64,000 nucleotides of DNA from Paenibacillus assamensis DSM 18201. Lineage in GTDB: Bacteria > Bacillota > Bacilli > Paenibacillales > Paenibacillaceae. Positions 27,332-36,963 of this stretch are shown here, one piece after another (within the stretch, counting starts at the first letter, position 1; every line of letters begins with the position of its first letter). A program made the position numbers and the translations under genes. The stretch lies in the NCBI RefSeq assembly GCF_000422445.1, contig NZ_KE383838.1, positions 62,001 to 126,000 on the forward strand, given 5' to 3'. The notes below the pieces were generated by a model. The model did not search any database and had not been told where the DNA came from. It was given only the letters and a program-made list of their open reading frames with translations.

Positions 27332-28900
27332 TCAGGCTTTTAGACGATAATCAGAAGGTGTACATTTCATATAGCGCTTGAACAGCTGAGCAAAGTATTT
27401 AACATCCTCATATCCAACAATTCTAGCGATCTCATTCACCATTAGTTCTGTATTTTGTAGGAGCTCACAAGCACGCTCTATCCGTACCATCGTTACAAAT
27501 TCGATATAGTTCATCCCTGTTTCAATCTTAAAACGTTCGCTCAAATGATGAGGATGGACATGAACGACGTCGGCAACCCGCTTCAATGTCAGCGTACCAT
27601 CAGCATGCTCTCGAATATACTGCTTTGCTTTTAAAATAACAGACTGAGAAGTATTGCTTACAAGATGAATATATCTTTGCATAGCCTGCTGTAAAGCGGC
27701 ATAAAGTTCTCGTTCCCATTGTTCTCTATTCATGGAATCTGCAGTACCTATCATCGTTATCTGCCACATTGACTGATGCATGTTAGCAGAAGCATCTTCG
27801 GCCATTCGATCCATCCAACGTTGAATCCCTATAAATAAGGAACTCACATAACTTTGCAGCGAATGCGGTGTCGCTTGTGGATGACTCGTAAGCCGATCTA
27901 CAAATTCAGATATCCAGCACCTCAATTCGCTAGCATTTCCAGACTTCAATTGTTGGATCAGACCAAACTCATCTTCCGCATGCCTAAGTAAGGGGAGTCC
28001 TGTTCGCATCTCTGCCTCTTCAACCCTCACCGTTTTCTGATTCGCTGCTATAACATGGTAGGATATTGCTTTAGCTGCACCGGCTGCAGAATGACACACG
28101 CCTTCCACTAAGGAAGTTGCACGCCCGATTCCCGCGAACAGTCTGCACTTAAGCTGCTGCTCAATCATCGAAATCAACCGTTCCCACTCATGTACCCATG
28201 ATTGGGAAGCTTCGTAGCGTACAACAAGTAAGCGAGCATCATTTCGGAGCACCGCACAGCGGATTGAATCACGCAGCATATTGCTAACGGCAAATAGGAG
28301 TAGCGACTCTTCTTTGGAATCCCAACCCTCTACTTTCAATTCAGCGACTTCGTAATAACCGACTGCTTGATCCTTGCTAGAATGGCTAGACAAATGAGAC
28401 TCATGGATAAGCAATTCAGCAGCATTTCTGGATTCTTCAACAGATAATTGGCCGGATAACCATCTGCGCAGCAACTGATCACGATAAAACCCTTCTCTTT
28501 TCGCATGTTCTACCTGCTCCATACGACGAGATTCTATTCTTTCTCTTGCTTTGAGCGCTGCACGAACGATATCATCTGGCCGCGTTGTTTTCAATAAGTA
28601 ATCTGATACCCCATGACGGATCGCTTGCTGTGCATAAGTAAAGTCATCATAACCGGTATATACAATCGTTTCTGTTAACGGGCTGCATTCGCGTATATAA
28701 CCCGCAAGCGTTAATCCATCGATACCATTCATTCGAATGTCAGTCAATACGAGCTCTGGCTTCTCCTCTGCTATCAATTTCATCGCTTCTTCAGCGGATT
28801 GGCACGGAGTAAGCAGCTCAAACCCAAGCTCTTGCCAAGGAATTACTTGAGATAATCCATTACGAATAATGACCTCATCGTCTACGATTAATGCTTTCAT
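27332..28900 (-). CDS. YesN-type AraC-family response regulator
   Basis: A 522-residue regulator with receiver domain (about 1-120, acidic VDDE, phospho-Asp in LVLTDIRMNGIDGL), a long linker domain, and two AraC helix-turn-helix motifs at the C-terminus (LKRVADVVHVHPHHLSERFK and VNEIARIVGYEDVKYFAQLF). ATG 28900 is behind GGGGGG at seven bases. Partner of the kinase encoded directly upstream; together they should activate the adjacent sugar ABC operon in response to an extracellular sugar signal. Confidence 0.92.
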   Translation of the reverse strand: MKALIVDDEVIIRNGLSQVIPWQELGFELLTPCQSAEEAMKLIAEEKPELVLTDIRMNGIDGLTLAGYIRECSPLTETIVYTGYDDFTYAQQAIRHGVSDYLLKTTRPDDIVRAALKARERIESRRMEQVEHAKREGFYRDQLLRRWLSGQLSVEESRNAAELLIHESHLSSHSSKDQAVGYYEVAELKVEGWDSKEESLLLFAVSNMLRDSIRCAVLRNDARLLVVRYEASQSWVHEWERLISMIEQQLKCRLFAGIGRATSLVEGVCHSAAGAAKAISYHVIAANQKTVRVEEAEMRTGLPLLRHAEDEFGLIQQLKSGNASELRCWISEFVDRLTSHPQATPHSLQSYVSSLFIGIQRWMDRMAEDASANMHQSMWQITMIGTADSMNREQWERELYAALQQAMQRYIHLVSNTSQSVILKAKQYIREHADGTLTLKRVADVVHVHPHHLSERFKIETGMNYIEFVTMVRIERACELLQNTELMVNEIARIVGYEDVKYFAQLFKRYMKCTPSDYRLKA

Positions 28901-28976
28901 TTTAAATCCCCCCGCCATTCATGATGGACTTGCTGCCACTGTATTGGCTTGACCTTCGTGCTACTAAAATGTAAAA

Positions 28977-30779
28977 CTACCATTCTCCTTTAAAGCGCAA
29001 TATAATACATGTTCCATGTTCCAATTGGCTGCTGATGCTTACTTGTGCAGAAATTCCATAATGGAGCAACAGACGTTGTTGAACATTCATTAATCCACAT
29101 CCGCTTCCATGTGATGCCCGATCCGCTTCCAATAGTGGATCGCTAGGAATGAAAGTCCCCCGCCTGCCATCAGCGATGTTCAACATATGTATTTGTAACT
29201 CGTGGAGACGTTCCTCCGATATACCAACACCGTTATCGCACACTTGGCATTCCATCCATCCTTCTTCGCATTCACGTAGATCGATCATGATGTGCCCGCG
29301 CTGTTTCATAGCGTCCTTTAAAATACCATGAAGCAGAGCATTTTCGACAAGCGGCTGCAGAAGCAGTTTGAGTATAGGCTTTTCCAATAAGTTTGGAGGC
29401 ACATTTACTTCCATATCGAATCGTTCGGGATAACGAATAGCTTGAATATTCATATAATTTCGAACATGTTCGATTTCCTGTCTAACACTGGTTACTTCTA
29501 CACCACGATTTAAGCTGAATCGCAAGAAATCACTAAGAGAACCTACCATTTCTGCAATTTGGTCTTGTTTATTCATCCATGCCATCCACTGTATTGAAGA
29601 AAGTGTATTGTATAAAAAATGCGGCTGAATCTGGGCCTGAAGTGCTTTCAAGTCAGCCTCCTTCTTCATCGCCTCATTCATTTTCACCTGCTCAGTGAGC
29701 TGTCCAATATTTTCACTTAGTCGATTATATGTTTTAATAAGTTGTCCAATTTCATCTGGCGTCTCAATGGGCAATCTACGATATACACTTTCAGGATTTA
29801 TCGTTGCTAAATACCTCGTAAGCCTAATTAACGGTTTAGTTACCTGCTTCACAAAAAACATGACAGCAAATGCTGTAATTAGGAGCGCCAGTCCAACCGC
29901 AACGGCTGTTAGCAATAACACATATCGATTTTGTGCACTGAAAGCATCGTAAGGTATGACAGTATATGCTTGCCACGATGAAATAAGCGGAACGTCATCT
30001 GCGATGACAATATGGCGCCCTGAGCCGTTATTCATCTCCCACATTTGTTCGGAATAGCCTTGCAATTTAGGCTGCTGCCGTATATTCGCAAGCACATCAT
30101 GATCAAGATCCGATGTACTGGATGCGATAATTTGACCTTTTTCATTTTGCAAAAACATAACACCATGCTCCTGCACAGCCACACGCAATTGCTCACTCAC
30201 CACCGCAGTATCAATCCCAATCGACAGCATGCCCAGCGTCTTGAACGTATTTATGTCACGAATTGGTCTTACTAGAAATACAGAACGCTTCTTTCCTACG
30301 CTCGTGGTGGATTCTAAGGGTGGCGACCACCATTTAGAGTGCTGCTTCCAGTACGATTCCGACATATCCGCAACTTGAAATAAAGAGGATTCAAGAATCG
30401 TATTGTTGCTGACTTCTGGCATACCTTGCAGCGATATGATACGAATTTCTGAAATATAGCGCTTGGAAAATGCCAAATTCGTCAAAAACCCGGTCATATC
30501 TAAATAATCGGTTGCATTCGCTCTTGTATTGTTCAAATAAGATTGAACTTGTTCTTGTCCGATAAGAAAGACCGACATATTCTCTACATCCTGAACAATC
30601 GTTTCCATATACGAGTTGACTTGTCGCAACGTATTCAAATTGGACATCGTGACTTTCTCTTCTGTTATTTTTGATGCGGTGTAATAGGAGATAAAGCCTA
30701 GTAACACTATGGGGACCATAGTTGCAAAAATAAGAATAAATGACATTTTGCGATGAAGCGAACGAACGATCCATTGCAT
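28977..30779 (-). CDS. YesM-type sensor histidine kinase
   Basis: A 600-residue sensor: membrane helix about 12-33, extracellular Cache-like domain to about 285, second helix about 288-310, HAMP (KQVTKPLIRLTRYLATI), then the His_kinase family domain with phosphoacceptor His in LQAQIQPHFLYNTLSSIQWM and an HATPase with CDNGVGISEERLHEL. This architecture is the LytS/YesM type that pairs with AraC-type regulators. The ATG has a GAGGGGAT site. First gene of the two-component pair; the signal is likely a sugar or its binding protein. Confidence 0.92.
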   Translation of the reverse strand: MQWIVRSLHRKMSFILIFATMVPIVLLGFISYYTASKITEEKVTMSNLNTLRQVNSYMETIVQDVENMSVFLIGQEQVQSYLNNTRANATDYLDMTGFLTNLAFSKRYISEIRIISLQGMPEVSNNTILESSLFQVADMSESYWKQHSKWWSPPLESTTSVGKKRSVFLVRPIRDINTFKTLGMLSIGIDTAVVSEQLRVAVQEHGVMFLQNEKGQIIASSTSDLDHDVLANIRQQPKLQGYSEQMWEMNNGSGRHIVIADDVPLISSWQAYTVIPYDAFSAQNRYVLLLTAVAVGLALLITAFAVMFFVKQVTKPLIRLTRYLATINPESVYRRLPIETPDEIGQLIKTYNRLSENIGQLTEQVKMNEAMKKEADLKALQAQIQPHFLYNTLSSIQWMAWMNKQDQIAEMVGSLSDFLRFSLNRGVEVTSVRQEIEHVRNYMNIQAIRYPERFDMEVNVPPNLLEKPILKLLLQPLVENALLHGILKDAMKQRGHIMIDLRECEEGWMECQVCDNGVGISEERLHELQIHMLNIADGRRGTFIPSDPLLEADRASHGSGCGLMNVQQRLLLHYGISAQVSISSQLEHGTCIILRFKGEW

Positions 30780-30954
30780 TCTGCTATCCCCTCGCCTTCC
30801 TTTTGATGAATGATTGTATCATGATGTCTTTTTGTTAGGGAGAAAAACTTTTTGTTTGATCAGCTAAAAAATTGTGATAAGCTATAATCGTTCTTTACCA
30901 AATATTTCTGATACACCTATCATTATTGTACGCTGAGAGGGAGGTCAAGCGATA

Positions 30955-31605
30955 GTGGAATCGATACAAGACGAGCTCCCGTTTCTTCAAGCACTAGTAA
31001 AAGGCATCGCCGCTCAATTTGGAGACAATTGCGAGGTTGTGCTCCATGACCTGACACTTCCTTATGATAGAACGATTGTTGCCATCGAAAATGGCCACGT
31101 CACAGGCAGAAAAGTCGGAGATCCAGGTACGAATCTTGGCTTGGAGCTGCTTCGCGGATCCACAGAGAATGGTCATAAGCTGAACTATGTCACACAAACG
31201 AAAGACGGGCGCTTACTTCGCTCAACTTCGCTGTATATGAACAACCAAGATGGAACTATTATCGGATCACTTTGCATCAACTTTGATATTACAAGTCTTA
31301 TGATCGCGGAGAAGACGCTGCAATCAATCACGATGACCAACTTGCAAACCGACGTCAAAGAATCTTTCGTTACCAACGTAAACGATTTGTTGGACGTGCT
31401 TATTCAAGAAACACAAGAGGGAATAGGCAAGCCCGTCGCTGTCATGAGCAAGGAAGATAAAATGAAGATGATTGCTCTATTGGACCAGAAGGGCGCTTTC
31501 CTTATTAAGAAATCTAGCGAGAAAATTTGTCTGTACTTAGGGATATCCAAATATTCACTCTATAGCTATCTAGATGAAGTTAAACAATGGAATGCGGAGG
31601 AATAG
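30955..31605 (+). CDS. YheO/DauR-like PAS-HTH transcription regulator
   Basis: A 216-residue regulator. The N-terminal YheO-like PAS domain (LVKGIAAQFGDNCEVVLHDL, GRKVGDPGTNLGLELL, GSLCINFDIT) is followed by a C-terminal helix-turn-helix (KMIALLDQKGAFLIKKSSEK and ICLYLGISKYSLYSYLDEVK). DauR, a member of this family, represses D-arginine catabolism in Pseudomonas. Initiation is at GTG 30955 with GGAGGT about ten bases upstream. It heads a run of D-amino-acid genes and overlaps or abuts the next gene's ribosome site, so it is the likely sensor for this pathway. Confidence 0.87.
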   Translation: MESIQDELPFLQALVKGIAAQFGDNCEVVLHDLTLPYDRTIVAIENGHVTGRKVGDPGTNLGLELLRGSTENGHKLNYVTQTKDGRLLRSTSLYMNNQDGTIIGSLCINFDITSLMIAEKTLQSITMTNLQTDVKESFVTNVNDLLDVLIQETQEGIGKPVAVMSKEDKMKMIALLDQKGAFLIKKSSEKICLYLGISKYSLYSYLDEVKQWNAEE

Positions 31606-31607
31606 CA

Positions 31608-32780
31608 ATGGAACACAGTGACTTGACTCAATCAAGCGGAATTCAAACCTGTGATAGCACGGATGCAATCGATTCATTTCCAGTTTTAGCGGAAGCCGAA
31701 ACACCATTTGTTCTCATTGATGAGCGTAAAGTAGATCTTAACTTAAAACGAATGGCTGAGCAGGCAAGCAAGTTGGGTGTTAAGCTAAGGCCCCATATCA
31801 AGACGCATAAAATGCCTTACTTTGCGCAGAAACAGCTCAATACGGGGGCAATAGGAATTACAGTAGCCAAAGTATCTGAAGCTGAAGTTATGGTTGAGCA
31901 AGGAATTACGGATATTTTTATCGCTTACCCAATCGTCACGCCATCTAAAATACGTCGAGCAGCAGCTCTCCAACAACGTGCACGAATTATAGTTGGTGTA
32001 GATAGTGAAGCTGGTGCCGCTATACTTAATCAAATCGCCGAAGAGCTTCAAGTTCGCTTTGAAGTTAGACTGGAAATAGACACGGGGCTGCGTAGGACAG
32101 GAGTTAGTGGTGATGCCATTGTTCGAACTGCCGATCGTATCGCAGCCTGCCCTCATTTGGATTTAACAGGAATCTTTACCTTTAGAGGCGCAATGCTCGC
32201 TGGTCAAGCAACTACGGATTTGCATGCTGCTGGCGTGGAGGAAAGCGAATTGATGCTGGCTGTAGCTGACACGTTGCGACAAGCAGGTCATACTATTTTG
32301 GAGATCAGCGTAGGCTCCTCTCCTACGGGATTAGCAGCTGGTACAGTGGCTGGCGTGTCTGAGATTAGACCTGGTACATATATTTTCAATGATCGTATGC
32401 AAATGGCATTCGATCTTGTAGATCGTCATGATTGTGCCGCAACTATTGTAGTAACGGTTGTCAGCTGTCCATATGAAGATCAACTCGTCATTGATGGCGG
32501 CAGTAAAGCTTTCGCTACTGATGTTCAGCCTAACGGCGCTCCTCTCTTTATGAAAGGATTCGGGCATATTGTAGAATATCCCGATGCTGTGTTAGAGCGG
32601 CTGTCAGAAGAGCATGGTGTCATCCGCATTCAGCCTGGTCATTCCGTACAGGTCGGAGATCGACTGCATATTATTCCGAACCATATTTGCAGCTCTTTAA
32701 ATTTGTATAACAACGTCTGGATATATGGCACAGAAAGTCCTTATCAAATGAACATCGCAGCTAGAGGCCATAACTGGTAG
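31608..32780 (+). CDS. D-threonine aldolase/D-serine dehydratase-like PLP enzyme
   Basis: A 390-residue fold-type III PLP enzyme. The alanine-racemase-like barrel carries the PLP lysine in LRPHIKTHKMPYFAQ, a conserved EIDTGLRRTGV strand and SVGSSPTG phosphate-binding loop. The C-terminal domain has PNHICSSLNLYN, where the His and Cys bind the zinc ion of the D-serine dehydratase/D-threonine aldolase group. Dehydratases of this type make pyruvate and ammonia from D-serine; aldolases split D-threonine to glycine and acetaldehyde. Which reaction applies cannot be told. ATG 31608 follows GGAGG at seven bases. Confidence 0.87.
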   Translation: MEHSDLTQSSGIQTCDSTDAIDSFPVLAEAETPFVLIDERKVDLNLKRMAEQASKLGVKLRPHIKTHKMPYFAQKQLNTGAIGITVAKVSEAEVMVEQGITDIFIAYPIVTPSKIRRAAALQQRARIIVGVDSEAGAAILNQIAEELQVRFEVRLEIDTGLRRTGVSGDAIVRTADRIAACPHLDLTGIFTFRGAMLAGQATTDLHAAGVEESELMLAVADTLRQAGHTILEISVGSSPTGLAAGTVAGVSEIRPGTYIFNDRMQMAFDLVDRHDCAATIVVTVVSCPYEDQLVIDGGSKAFATDVQPNGAPLFMKGFGHIVEYPDAVLERLSEEHGVIRIQPGHSVQVGDRLHIIPNHICSSLNLYNNVWIYGTESPYQMNIAARGHNW

Positions 32781-32855
32781 TTGTTGAATAGTCACACGTA
32801 AATTAGTTCTACATCTGATTACAATTACATCTTGGGATGAAGGAGCGAAGGCGCC

Positions 32856-34484
32856 ATGCTCGATTTGATTGTTAAACAGGCTCGAATTGCTGATGGATCT
32901 GGGAATCCATGGTACTGGGGTGAAGTAGGCGTTAAAGACGGTATCATTACACACGTGGGAGGTCCTGGTTCGGTTGATGTCAGTGCCGCTCAAATTATTG
33001 ATGCTAAAGGTGAATTGTTAACACCAGGCTTCATTGATGGCCACTGTCATTCTGATTTAATGATTATGGACTATCCTGAAAGCGGTATTAAAATGCAGCA
33101 AGGTGTTACTGCCGAAGTTGTCGGCAACTGCGGTCTTGCTCCTGCGCCTTTCGTTCCCGAGCGGGCTGCTATGTTACAAGAGTATATAACACCCGTTATC
33201 GGCACGACGAAACATCAATGGAGTTGGAACTCTGTTGGCGAATATATGGATGCGATTCATCAATTGAAGCCAGCTGAACACATGGCCACTTACGTTGCCC
33301 ACGGTGCACTGCGCATCGGTGTAATGGGCTTTGACAACCGCCCTCCTTCAACGGAAGAGCTTGAAGCGATGAAAGCGATCGTGAAGGAAGGAATGGAAGC
33401 TGGAGCGATTGGTCTATCCATTGGACTACTTTATGCGCCAGGCAGCTATGCTAACCGTGATGAAATCGCTGAACTATGCCGTGTCGTTGCTCAATATGGA
33501 GGCTTACTATCCACTCATATTCGTGGTGAAGGCCGTCATCTTTTGCCTTCTATCGACGAGGTAATTTGGATCGCGGAGCAATCTGGTGTATCGCTTCATA
33601 TTAGTCATCTCAAAGCTGCTGGCAAACGCAGCTGGGGACAAGTACAAGAAGCGATGGAGCGTATCGATCAAGCGCGAGCACGCGGCATGGATGTTACTTG
33701 TGATGTATATCCTTATCATGCAGGATCAACAACGTTAACTACAGTGCTGCCGCCATGGCTGCTCCAAGGCGGACTTGCTGGCGTACTGGAAGCTCTCCAG
33801 CAGCCTAGCATACGCCAACGTCTGCATGAAGAGTTGGCGGAAGAGCAGGATGACTGGGACAACCTCGTTGCTTCTACAGGCTGGCATAGTGTCGTTGTAT
33901 CTGCGCTACACAGCGACAACAACAAGGCATTGGAAGGCTTGTCCATTGCCGAAATAGCCGAGAAACGCAGCATTCATCCTGTTGATGCAATGATGGATCT
34001 TCTGTTAGAAGAACAAGGAAAAGTAACCATTGTTTATTATCATATGGCAACTGATGATGTTGATGCAGTCGTTCGCTACCCTTACTCTTTGGTGGCTTCT
34101 GATAGTCTTCACTGTGAGACAGGCAAACCGCATCCGCGTTTGTATGGTACGTTCCCTCGTATTTTTTCTCAGTATGTACGAGAACGTAAAATTATTACGC
34201 TTGAGGATGCTGTACGCAAGTTAACATCGTATCCCGCTGCACGTTTCCGTCTTGGCAAACGCGGCCTATTAGTACCTGGCTATGCAGCAGACATGGTCAT
34301 TTTCAATCCTGAAACGATTGAGGATACTGCAACTTTTGAAGATCCTAGACAATACCCGCACGGTATCTCGCATGTTTTCGTCAATGGAAAATGGACGATG
34401 GAACATGGAAAGTTCCGTAATGTATATGCTGGCGAGATGCTGCGAGCTGCTCGCCAAGTCCGTCATTGCTGTGGTGGACACTAA
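32856..34484 (+). CDS. N-acyl-D-amino-acid deacylase (D-aminoacylase)
   Basis: A 542-residue amidohydrolase of the D-aminoacylase family, cleaving N-acyl-D-amino acids to the free D-amino acid and carboxylate. The metal-binding IDGHCHSDLM after the first beta domain, the GVTAEVVGNCGLAPAPF loop with the bridging Cys, LSTHIRGEGRH, and LHISHLKAAG are all in order. A catalytic Asp is likely in LVASDSLH. GGAG lies ten bases before the ATG. No signal peptide, so it acts in the cytoplasm. Its product would feed the PLP enzyme upstream. Confidence 0.92.
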   Translation: MLDLIVKQARIADGSGNPWYWGEVGVKDGIITHVGGPGSVDVSAAQIIDAKGELLTPGFIDGHCHSDLMIMDYPESGIKMQQGVTAEVVGNCGLAPAPFVPERAAMLQEYITPVIGTTKHQWSWNSVGEYMDAIHQLKPAEHMATYVAHGALRIGVMGFDNRPPSTEELEAMKAIVKEGMEAGAIGLSIGLLYAPGSYANRDEIAELCRVVAQYGGLLSTHIRGEGRHLLPSIDEVIWIAEQSGVSLHISHLKAAGKRSWGQVQEAMERIDQARARGMDVTCDVYPYHAGSTTLTTVLPPWLLQGGLAGVLEALQQPSIRQRLHEELAEEQDDWDNLVASTGWHSVVVSALHSDNNKALEGLSIAEIAEKRSIHPVDAMMDLLLEEQGKVTIVYYHMATDDVDAVVRYPYSLVASDSLHCETGKPHPRLYGTFPRIFSQYVRERKIITLEDAVRKLTSYPAARFRLGKRGLLVPGYAADMVIFNPETIEDTATFEDPRQYPHGISHVFVNGKWTMEHGKFRNVYAGEMLRAARQVRHCCGGH

Positions 34485-34566
34485 ATCAATCAGGAATGTG
34501 AATCGATGCATCATTCGATAAATCATTCCCCTGCTTCCATTACCTATATTAAAGGAGATGAATGTA

Positions 34567-35034
34567 ATGTCACGTATCGAACAACGTTTACAAGAGCTAG
34601 GGATTACTCTACCTGAGGTAGGAGAGCCGAAATTCTCTTACATACCAAGCCGTAGAACAGGTAACCTTGTTTACACTTCTGGTATGGACTGCCGCGTTGA
34701 TGGCGTGCTTATTTATGAAGGTAAAGTTGGTAGCGACTTAACAATCGAGCAAGGTCAAGAATGTGCGCGTCAATGTATCATTAACGCACTGGCTGTTGTC
34801 AAACAACAAGTAGGCGATCTTGATCGCGTGAAACAAGTCGTGAAGATGCTTGCCTTCGTTAATAGCGCTCCAGGCTTTGGAGACCAACCGTACGTAATCA
34901 ACGGTGCATCCAACCTGCTCATCGACATCTTTGGAGAAGCTGGGCGCCATGCACGTTCTGCTATCGGTACAAGCGATCTTCCGTTCCATACTCCTGTAGA
35001 GATCGAAATTATCGTTGAAGTGGAAGACAACTAA
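34567..35034 (+). CDS. RidA family enamine/imine deaminase
   Basis: A 155-residue RidA/YjgF/UK114-type protein. Members hydrolyse reactive 2-aminoacrylate and related enamines released by PLP dehydratases. LVYTSGMDCRVDG, CARQCIINALAVVKQQVG and RSAIGTSDLPFHTPVEIEII cover the trimer fold; the arginine in GRHARSAIG corresponds to the catalytic Arg. The protein belongs to the longer YjgF-like group (about 150 residues, not 125). ATG 34567 is used because GGAG overlaps the earlier in-frame ATG. It fits the pathway as the enzyme that clears the product of D-serine dehydration. Confidence 0.9.
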   Translation: MSRIEQRLQELGITLPEVGEPKFSYIPSRRTGNLVYTSGMDCRVDGVLIYEGKVGSDLTIEQGQECARQCIINALAVVKQQVGDLDRVKQVVKMLAFVNSAPGFGDQPYVINGASNLLIDIFGEAGRHARSAIGTSDLPFHTPVEIEIIVEVEDN

Positions 35035-35133
35035 CAAGAAAAAGTCTATAATTTGGCATAGTCAATTCAATAGAATTAATAATTATGTAATTGCTATTAT
35101 GTTTATTATCCATAAAATTTAAAGTATTATATA

Positions 35134-35172
35134 AAACCTTCCTTGTCCTAATACGGATTCGGAAGGTTTTTT
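35134..35172 (+). terminator. Terminator after ridA-type gene
   Basis: AAACCTTCC (35134-35142) and GGAAGGTTT (35161-35169) form a 9-bp stem followed by TTTT. It ends the D-amino-acid operon about 100 bases before the antiporter promoter region. The stretch 35173-35343 is AT-rich with a short direct repeat CGTGTAAG and holds no gene. Confidence 0.85.
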
Positions 35173-35343
35173 GTTAGAAACAACGTAATTATTCCTATTT
35201 TTTCTATTGACGAATATTAGAAAGAGAAGTAAATTAAATTATATGTTAAATTACTTTATCACATAAAAGCGTGTAAGCGTGTAAGTGAAAAAGCAAATCA
35301 ACCTTGCATGAAATAGAGAACATCTAGATTAGGAGAATGCAAC

Positions 35344-36747
35344 ATGAATCACAATCACACGGAACAGCCTCATCCGTCTTCCCTCTCATGGCAGCAAGGA
35401 GCCGCTATCTTCATCCTTGTCCTGGGATGGCTGTTGTATGCCATACTCGGCTTGCAAGCTCAACCGCATATGCCTTTATTAATTGCAGCCATCGGTACTG
35501 CGCTTGCTTTGAAATTATGCGGCCAAAGCTGGAAGATGATTGAACAATCCGCTGTCCGCGGCATGAAAGATTCCATTCAACCTGTCATGCTATTGTCACT
35601 GATCGGCATTCTTATTGGGGCATGGATGATGAGTGGAACGGTTCCAGCCATGCTTGTATACGGCACAAACTTTTTTCTACCTGAATGGTTTGCTTTAAGT
35701 GCTATGCTCTTGACCGTAGTTGTTTCGATGAGCATCGGCAGCTCGATTACAACGGTAGCTACATTTGGCGTTGCGATTATTGCAATTTCTGAAGCTATGG
35801 GTGCAAATTCTGCTCTTGTGGCAGGTGCTGTTGTTTCAGGTGCTTGCTTCGGTGACAAAATGTCCCCATTATCAGATACGACGAACTTTGCCGCAGCTGT
35901 TTCAAGAGTTAGCATTACAAGTCACATTCGCAACATGACGAAAACGACAATTCCTGCTTTCCTTATAACAATCGTTGCTTTTTCCATACTTGGACATAGT
36001 ACGGCAAATGATATGAGTTCTATTCTTGCGATGAAACAGGAACTTCAACAAGTATTCCATATTCATCTGCTGAATTTGCTTCCGTTAGTTGTCGTTCTTA
36101 TTGCATCTTTGAAGCGTATTCCCATCTTGTTAACGATGCTTATGGGAATCGGCACAGCATTGCTTATTACAGGCTTCATACAAGGCAATTGGAACGTATC
36201 CATGTGGATGCAGACGATGCAAAGTGGATTAAAAATAAACTTTGAACTTGAGACGCTTGCTCCTGTCATTAACCGCGGGGGAATCGATTCCATGATGTGG
36301 TCTATCTCCTTGATTGGAATTGCATTTGTGTTCGGCGGGCTGCTTCAGCACGGAGGAGTTATTCGGTCTTGGATTGAGCCGTTAATGGCCCGCATTAAAC
36401 GGAAACAAACGATGGTCGTAACAACCGGATTGAGCTCCATTGGTGTTAACTTTATGACCGGTGAACAATACATGTCCATTCTAATTCCAGGACAAATGTT
36501 CCAAGAGCAATATGAACAACGACGCATTCCCCGTCTCACGCTTTCACGGACATTAGAGGATTGTGGAACACTTATAAATCCATTAGTCCCATGGGGCGTT
36601 AGTGGTGCAATGATGACAAGTGCAATCGGGATGGATGTTCTCACCTACGCGCCATTTGCCTTGTTCCTTTGGATATCTCCATTGTGTACATTCGCGTTTG
36701 CACTTATTCCAGGATTGAACCGTCGTACCCTACATGAGACGGAATAG
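35344..36747 (+). CDS. NhaC-type Na+/H+ antiporter family protein
   Basis: A 467-residue membrane protein of the NhaC family with about 11 helices. The family core GAVVSGACFGDKMSPLSDTTNFAAAV and MTGEQYMSILIPGQMF followed by RTLEDCGTLINPLVPWG are well preserved. Members exchange Na+ and H+, sometimes malate/lactate; some relatives move amino acids. AGGAG precedes the ATG. It is separated from the D-amino-acid genes by a terminator, so co-regulation is possible but not shown. Confidence 0.87.
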   Translation: MNHNHTEQPHPSSLSWQQGAAIFILVLGWLLYAILGLQAQPHMPLLIAAIGTALALKLCGQSWKMIEQSAVRGMKDSIQPVMLLSLIGILIGAWMMSGTVPAMLVYGTNFFLPEWFALSAMLLTVVVSMSIGSSITTVATFGVAIIAISEAMGANSALVAGAVVSGACFGDKMSPLSDTTNFAAAVSRVSITSHIRNMTKTTIPAFLITIVAFSILGHSTANDMSSILAMKQELQQVFHIHLLNLLPLVVVLIASLKRIPILLTMLMGIGTALLITGFIQGNWNVSMWMQTMQSGLKINFELETLAPVINRGGIDSMMWSISLIGIAFVFGGLLQHGGVIRSWIEPLMARIKRKQTMVVTTGLSSIGVNFMTGEQYMSILIPGQMFQEQYEQRRIPRLTLSRTLEDCGTLINPLVPWGVSGAMMTSAIGMDVLTYAPFALFLWISPLCTFAFALIPGLNRRTLHETE

Positions 36748-36760
36748 CTAATGAATGTAA

Positions 36761-36795
36761 AACCCTCTGCTCATTTGAGTGGAGGGTTATTTTTG
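36761..36795 (+). terminator. Terminator of nhaC-type gene
   Basis: AACCCTC...GAGGGTT with inner CTCA/TGAG, then ATTTTT, about 15 bases after the stop. Confidence 0.85.
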
Positions 36796-36923
36796 GTACT
36801 CATTATTCACTTTATAGGTACGGATTTGCATGTGAATGATCATTCTATATCCGATATGAAGTCCATACAGTCCATGAACTTCATACCTACGTACTGCATA
36901 TTCTAATGAATCGCAATAAAAAA

Positions 36924-36952
36924 GGCTGAGGCAGGTATTTACCCGCTCAGCC
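36924..36952 (-). terminator. Terminator of terC-type gene
   Basis: GGCTGAG (36924-36930) pairs with CTCAGCC (36946-36952), with GGT/ACC inside. On the minus strand TTTTTTTATT follows directly. It lies 12 bases after the terC stop. Confidence 0.9.
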
Positions 36953-36963
36953 CTGTGTATATT

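Noticed and set aside
35266-35285. Direct repeat CGTGTAAG next to the nhaC-type gene
   Set aside because: Only two short copies; could be chance and matches no known operator.
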